Assembly: GCF_028292365.1 (NCBI RefSeq)
Contig: NZ_JAQGMM010000647.1
Coordinates: 1-33,450 of the forward strand
Reading direction: 5' to 3'
Origin: Caballeronia sp.
GTDB taxonomy: Bacteria; Pseudomonadota; Gammaproteobacteria; Burkholderiales; Burkholderiaceae
Length of the DNA stretch: 33,450 nucleotides
The notes beneath the pieces are model-generated. The model was not told the origin of the DNA and made no database searches. It was given only the letters and a program-made list of their open reading frames with translations. A program made the position numbers and the translations under genes. This document shows positions 29,992 through 33,450 of this stretch, in pieces; the first letter of the stretch is position 1, and every line of letters begins with the position of its first letter.

Positions 29992-31371
29992 CTACGATGC
30001 GAGTTTTTCGGTGGCCACCTCTACCCCAAGCTCCTTGCGGAACAGCGCCTCCATCTCGAGACGTACGCGCACCGCTTCCTTGGTGGCGTCGAAGGCCACG
30101 TCGCTCCAGCGAACCGGTTTCCCTGCCGCCACCGGGCGCTGCAACACCATGTTGTGCGCGAGCCCAATGGGCAGCGCACCGTGCAGCAGCGAGTCCACCG
30201 CGGGCATCAGCTTGCCGTAGACGGTGTGACCGCCCTCGCCGTCCAGCCTTTCGCCTGCTCGCAGGTCACGCTTAGCAGTGGCCGCAACGTCGCCGTGGAA
30301 CCCCGTGGTCGCGCCCGTGGCCTCGCCACGCACCGCAATGCTTGCAATCGACACCCCGAGTTCGAGACCGATCAGGTGATACGGCTTGTATATGGCCGCG
30401 AAACGTCCGCTCCGGTCAGTCTTGAGGCCGTATTGCGCGAAGCAGTCGCGGACGTAATCGGAGGGCGCTTCAAAAACGGCATAGACGCCCCAGCGCAAGT
30501 CGCGGAACACGGGGCGTCCATCGCGTTCAAGCGACGACACCACTTCCACGCTGCCGCGATGCGGAAGGATTCCGCCCTCGGAGGCCGGGCGCAGCAACTC
30601 AGGCAGGTCGTCGACGCCACAGGCGGGAAACGCCAGGCCGTCGGGCGGCGGACGCAGATCGCATGCGTTCGATACCGCCGCCATTTCGAGCGCCGACTTC
30701 GTGCCGTCGAGGAAGGAGTTGAACATCTGCGCGTTGAAATCGCCTGAAGCCACCTGCTCTTCGGTGAAGCCGTAATAGCTCCAGACGGTGTCGGGGGTCG
30801 ACTGGTGATAGACCGGCAAATACTTGGTGCCCTTGCCGGCGCAGATGACGTTAAAGCCGATCGTGCGCGCCCAGTCCACCAGTTCCGCGATCAACGCGGG
30901 CTGATCGCCCGATGCCATCGAGTAGATGATGCCCGCCTCTGCCGCGCGCCGCGCAAGTAGCGGACCGGCAAGCACGTCGGCTTCAACGTTGACCATCACG
31001 ATGTGTTTCTTGTGCTTGCAGCACAGTAGCGCGTGATGGATGCCCGCTGCGGGGCTGCCTGTTGCATCTATGACTATATCGACGTGGTCGCTTGCGATCA
31101 TCGCATCGGCATCGTCGGTGATGAAGGTCGAACCGCTGCGCAAGGCCTCCGCCCACGAACTCGCCGAATAACGCGCTTCTTCCCAGCCGACACGTTGCAT
31201 CGCGCTGCGTGCCCGCGCCGGAGAAAGGTCGGCGATGCCAACCAGATGAATGCCCGGCGTACGCGGTGCCTGCGACAGGTACATGGATCCGAATTTACCC
31301 GCGCCGATCAGCCCTACTCTGACGGGACGCCCTGCCTGGGCCCGAGCTTCGAGCTTCGCGATAAGCGACAT
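29992..31371 (-). CDS. Gfo/Idh/MocA- or homoserine-dehydrogenase-like oxidoreductase with C-terminal SAF domain
   Basis: This 459-residue protein starts at MSLIAKLEARAQAG; AAGGAG lies 7 bases upstream, which favours it over an ATG six codons earlier. VGLIGAGKFGSMYL (20-32) is the Rossmann dinucleotide motif, followed by VDIVIDATGSPAAG and AGIIYSMASGDQPALI. The C-terminal 100 residues (KRDLRAGERLDGEGGHTVYG, then PIGLAHNMVLQRPVAAGKPV) match the SAF/antifreeze-like beta-clip module. Such proteins are often annotated as homoserine dehydrogenase-like or sugar-acid oxidoreductases, with few characterised members. With a neighbouring ACS transporter and LysR regulator, it probably oxidises or isomerises an imported acid. 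The exact reaction is not decided by sequence. Confidence 0.9.
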   Translation of the reverse strand: MSLIAKLEARAQAGRPVRVGLIGAGKFGSMYLSQAPRTPGIHLVGIADLSPARARSAMQRVGWEEARYSASSWAEALRSGSTFITDDADAMIASDHVDIVIDATGSPAAGIHHALLCCKHKKHIVMVNVEADVLAGPLLARRAAEAGIIYSMASGDQPALIAELVDWARTIGFNVICAGKGTKYLPVYHQSTPDTVWSYYGFTEEQVASGDFNAQMFNSFLDGTKSALEMAAVSNACDLRPPPDGLAFPACGVDDLPELLRPASEGGILPHRGSVEVVSSLERDGRPVFRDLRWGVYAVFEAPSDYVRDCFAQYGLKTDRSGRFAAIYKPYHLIGLELGVSIASIAVRGEATGATTGFHGDVAATAKRDLRAGERLDGEGGHTVYGKLMPAVDSLLHGALPIGLAHNMVLQRPVAAGKPVRWSDVAFDATKEAVRVRLEMEALFRKELGVEVATEKLAS

Positions 31372-31484
31372 GCTGTCTCCTTTATTCATACGGTTGAAAT
31401 GCGGTTCGACTGCGTTTGCATGTCAGGACCGAACCGCGTGCCTTCATCGGGGAAGGACATGAAGCCAAGATAGCAGCCAATTTT

Positions 31485-31502
31485 TTGCAATAGAATGGGC
31501 AA
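31485..31502. promoter_or_regulatory. Candidate LysR operator near the regulator start
   Basis: The inverted element ttgc-N10-gcaa (31485-31488 and 31499-31502) is embedded in AT-rich sequence in the 160-bp divergent spacer. Extending outward, aatt occurs on each side (31479-31482 and 31501-31504). It lies about 30 bp before the LysR ATG at 31532, where autoregulatory sites are usual. No binding evidence beyond symmetry. Confidence 0.4.
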
Positions 31503-31531
31503 TTCCACAACCGCGCTGTGCAAAAATCCCC

Positions 31532-32425
31532 ATGCGACGATTTGATTGGGATTCCCTGCAAGCCTTTCTCGCCGTTGCTCGCGCGGGACGCCTCACTGTC
31601 GCAGCGCAGCAAATGGGCGTGGACCATTCCACGCTAAGCCGGCGCGTTGCTTCGCTCGAAGCAAGCATTGGCGTTCAGCTATTCGAGCGGCGTTCGGTCG
31701 GCTTTTTGCTGACGCCCGAAGGGGAGCGGTTGATGACCGATGCTGAGGCAATGGAAAGCCTGGCTTTGCGCATCAACGCGCGCCTGGGCGATCCATCGGT
31801 TGGATTGACGGGCACGGTCAGGGTCGGTACGCCTGAAGGATTCGGCACCTATTTTCTTGCGCCGAGAATTGCGAAGCTGACCGCCATGCACCCCGACCTG
31901 GAGATAGAACTGGTCGCTAATCCGCGCATGTTCAGTTTGTCAAAACGCGAAGCCGATATTGCAGTAAGCATGACGCGCCCAAGTCAGGGAAGAGTCTATG
32001 CACATAAGCTCAACGACTATTCCCTTGGGGTTTATGCGTCGCCTCGATACCTCGATACGCATGCGCCCATCACCACGTTTCAGGATATCTTCAATCATCC
32101 GTGGATCGGCTACGTGGAAGATTTGATGTGGAGCGCGGAGCTCGATTACTTGTCGCAGATCTCTACATCGCTGACGCCGTCCGTGCGGATTTCGAATGTG
32201 ATAAGTCAGGCTGCGGCAGTGGGCGGCGGCGCAGGGATTGGTGTGCTGCCGTGCTTTATTGCCCGCACGGATCGGACCCTCGTGCGCATTCTCCCCGATG
32301 AAATTTCGCTCAGCCGCTCCTACTGGCTGGTCACGCATGCGGACTCGCACGATGTAGCGCGGGTCAAGCTCATAGCGGATTTCATTCGCGCTGAATGCAG
32401 TGCGTCCGGATTGTTCTGGGTGTGA
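31532..32425 (+). CDS. LysR-family regulator, probable regulator of the SAF-dehydrogenase/MFS genes
   Basis: This 297-residue LysR regulator has the helix-turn-helix in FLAVARAGRLTVAAQQMGVD and HSTLSRRVASLEASIGVQLFERR at its N-terminus, and an effector domain from LTGTVRVGTPEGFGTYFL onward. The 'DHSTLSRR' recognition helix places it near the group of LysR proteins that regulate small catabolic loci. No strong Shine-Dalgarno sequence is seen before the ATG. It is divergent from the dehydrogenase-transporter pair, which is the most likely target; nothing downstream on its strand appears co-transcribed. It is convergent with the phospholipase D-like gene ending at 32473. Confidence 0.93.
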   Translation: MRRFDWDSLQAFLAVARAGRLTVAAQQMGVDHSTLSRRVASLEASIGVQLFERRSVGFLLTPEGERLMTDAEAMESLALRINARLGDPSVGLTGTVRVGTPEGFGTYFLAPRIAKLTAMHPDLEIELVANPRMFSLSKREADIAVSMTRPSQGRVYAHKLNDYSLGVYASPRYLDTHAPITTFQDIFNHPWIGYVEDLMWSAELDYLSQISTSLTPSVRISNVISQAAAVGGGAGIGVLPCFIARTDRTLVRILPDEISLSRSYWLVTHADSHDVARVKLIADFIRAECSASGLFWV

Positions 32426-32472
32426 TTACTCGGCGCGTTAGTCGACCTTTCGACGAACAACACTTGCGTCCT

Positions 32473-33450
32473 CTAACGCGCTTGCGATTCACCAAACGTC
32501 GCGGGATTCAGGCTGCATGCAAGACCATGCAAATGAACATCACCGGCCTGCCATCGGGCAGTATTCTCACGGGCAATACGCTGAAAGAGCCGCATCGCTG
32601 ACTGGTCGTCCAGGTGCCCGGTATCCTGCCCCAGGTGTTCGAGCAGAAGCTGACGGCGCAGCGCGCGCACCACCTCACCATCCCACACCGCCGCGTTCAT
32701 CTCGCTGTGCCCGAACAGGGAATTCACATGCAGGTTGCATGAACCAACGGCCTCCCGTGCGTCGTCGATCAGCATGATCTTTGCGTGAACGTAGATGATT
32801 TTCCGGCCACCGGATTGCGTTCTTCCGGCGATGCCCGCCAGCGTGAAATGATCGTATTGACCGAGCGCTTCCAGCCGGTCAAAAAACGGTTTGTGCTCGG
32901 GGCGCCGTCGCCACAGGCCGACATATTCCTCCGGCTCACCCGGCACTAGAAGCACTACATGTATGCCTCGTTTGAGCGCTTCCTCGAGCGCAGAGGCGAT
33001 TTCCGGCACAGGCAGCGCCTGATTTTCCAGATAAAGGGAGCGGCGAGCCGCGTTGATCGCCAGCACGTATTGATCGGTGATCGAGCGCTCGCCGCGGGCG
33101 ATATCGATTTGATGCGCAGCGCTTCCCGGCGCAGCATGAGACTCGCGATAACAACCCGCATGCACGTTGCGTTGAATCTGAACAACGCTGCTGCCGCGTG
33201 CATCGGATAGCTTTAAAGGAAATGGCAAACGCTCATCGCCTTCATGCCCCCAGACGCCCAATGGCGCGTCTCGCTCGCTGGCCTCGTTCCATCGCTGCAC
33301 GAAATTGTGATGCACATCGCTAGCGGACGGACCCGTGACCTCGACATAGATATCGTGACGTTGCCGCTCACCCATATGTCCCGGTTCGACGACCGAAAAA
33401 GTGGGATTGATCCCGCCGACGAAAGCCGTTTCCGATGCCCGGCCTGCGTC
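32473..33450 (-). CDS. Phospholipase D-family protein (C-terminal part; gene continues past the right edge)
   Basis: The reading frame is open to the window end: codons upstream of the ATG at 33375 read ETAFVGGINPTFSVVEPGH without a stop, and this matches the segment after the first HKD motif of phospholipase D-like proteins. So the ATG is internal and the true start lies to the right. Visible are HHNFVQRWNEASE and the second catalytic motif YVHAKIMLIDD (HxK-x4-D), followed by GSCNLHVNSLFGHSEMNA. Family members hydrolyse or transfer phosphodiester bonds in phospholipids. The first HKD motif must lie just outside the window. About 325 codons are seen. Confidence 0.92.
   Translation of the reverse strand, partial: DAGRASETAFVGGINPTFSVVEPGHMGERQRHDIYVEVTGPSASDVHHNFVQRWNEASERDAPLGVWGHEGDERLPFPLKLSDARGSSVVQIQRNVHAGCYRESHAAPGSAAHQIDIARGERSITDQYVLAINAARRSLYLENQALPVPEIASALEEALKRGIHVVLLVPGEPEEYVGLWRRRPEHKPFFDRLEALGQYDHFTLAGIAGRTQSGGRKIIYVHAKIMLIDDAREAVGSCNLHVNSLFGHSEMNAAVWDGEVVRALRRQLLLEHLGQDTGHLDDQSAMRLFQRIARENTARWQAGDVHLHGLACSLNPATFGESQAR

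Overview
The window is a GC-rich bacterial chromosome segment. Gene content points to a member of the Burkholderiaceae (Paraburkholderia/Caballeronia-like): several LysR regulators, an aromatic ring-cleavage operon, exported alpha/beta hydrolases, an NnrU-family protein, a MOSC-reductase fusion and a monomeric-type isocitrate dehydrogenase. This placement is inferred from gene types and was not checked by database search. I found no rRNA, tRNA, CRISPR array, transposase or integrase.

Layout. 1-1505: the 3' end of a monomeric-type isocitrate dehydrogenase with two terminator-like hairpins, an orphan ParA-like ATPase on the minus strand, and about 510 bp without a gene. 1506-7046: a membrane GGDEF diguanylate cyclase; a LysR regulator divergent from a DsbA/FrnE-like oxidoreductase; what looks like the 5' remnant of a flavin monooxygenase; an MFS transporter; and a glutathione peroxidase with a 10-bp tandem repeat against its start codon. 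7288-10653: a compact hydroxyquinol (1,2,4-trihydroxybenzene) operon made of intradiol dioxygenase, Dabb protein and maleylacetate reductase, with overlapping genes and a divergent LysR regulator. 10704-13822: two small unknown proteins, a TetR regulator facing an NnrU-like membrane protein across a well-formed promoter/operator, and a TMEM175-like channel.

13889-18101 (all minus): a MOSC-flavin reductase-[2Fe-2S] fusion, a YciI protein, an AEC-family carrier and an unknown protein. 18486-22467: an exported nicotinamidase, an NmrA-like/SDR gene pair in which the SDR lacks the usual catalytic Tyr, and a divergent MocR regulator. 22520-28519: a CxxC thioredoxin-like protein followed by an exported epoxide hydrolase (minus), then a plus-strand chain of GFA-family protein, 40-residue secreted miniprotein, OmpR-type response regulator and histidine kinase, then a second exported alpha/beta hydrolase. 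28603-33450: an MFS transporter, a Gfo/Idh/MocA-type dehydrogenase with a SAF-like C-terminus and a divergent LysR regulator, which look like a small catabolic locus of unknown substrate; and the 3' part of a phospholipase D-family gene that runs off the right edge.

How it fits together. Much of the window is modular accessory metabolism: regulator plus enzymes plus transporter sets, many with ATGA stop/start overlaps (about 8715, 20012, 25076, 25943, and the remnant at 4977) that imply translational coupling. The best-supported pathway is hydroxyquinol to maleylacetate to 3-oxoadipate. No hydroxylase feeding it is seen here. I do not see a clear new defence or mobile system. The most unusual items are the Dabb gene inside the hydroxyquinol operon, the Tyr-less SDR, the monooxygenase remnant, the secreted miniprotein joined to a two-component system, and several strong inverted repeats in control regions.
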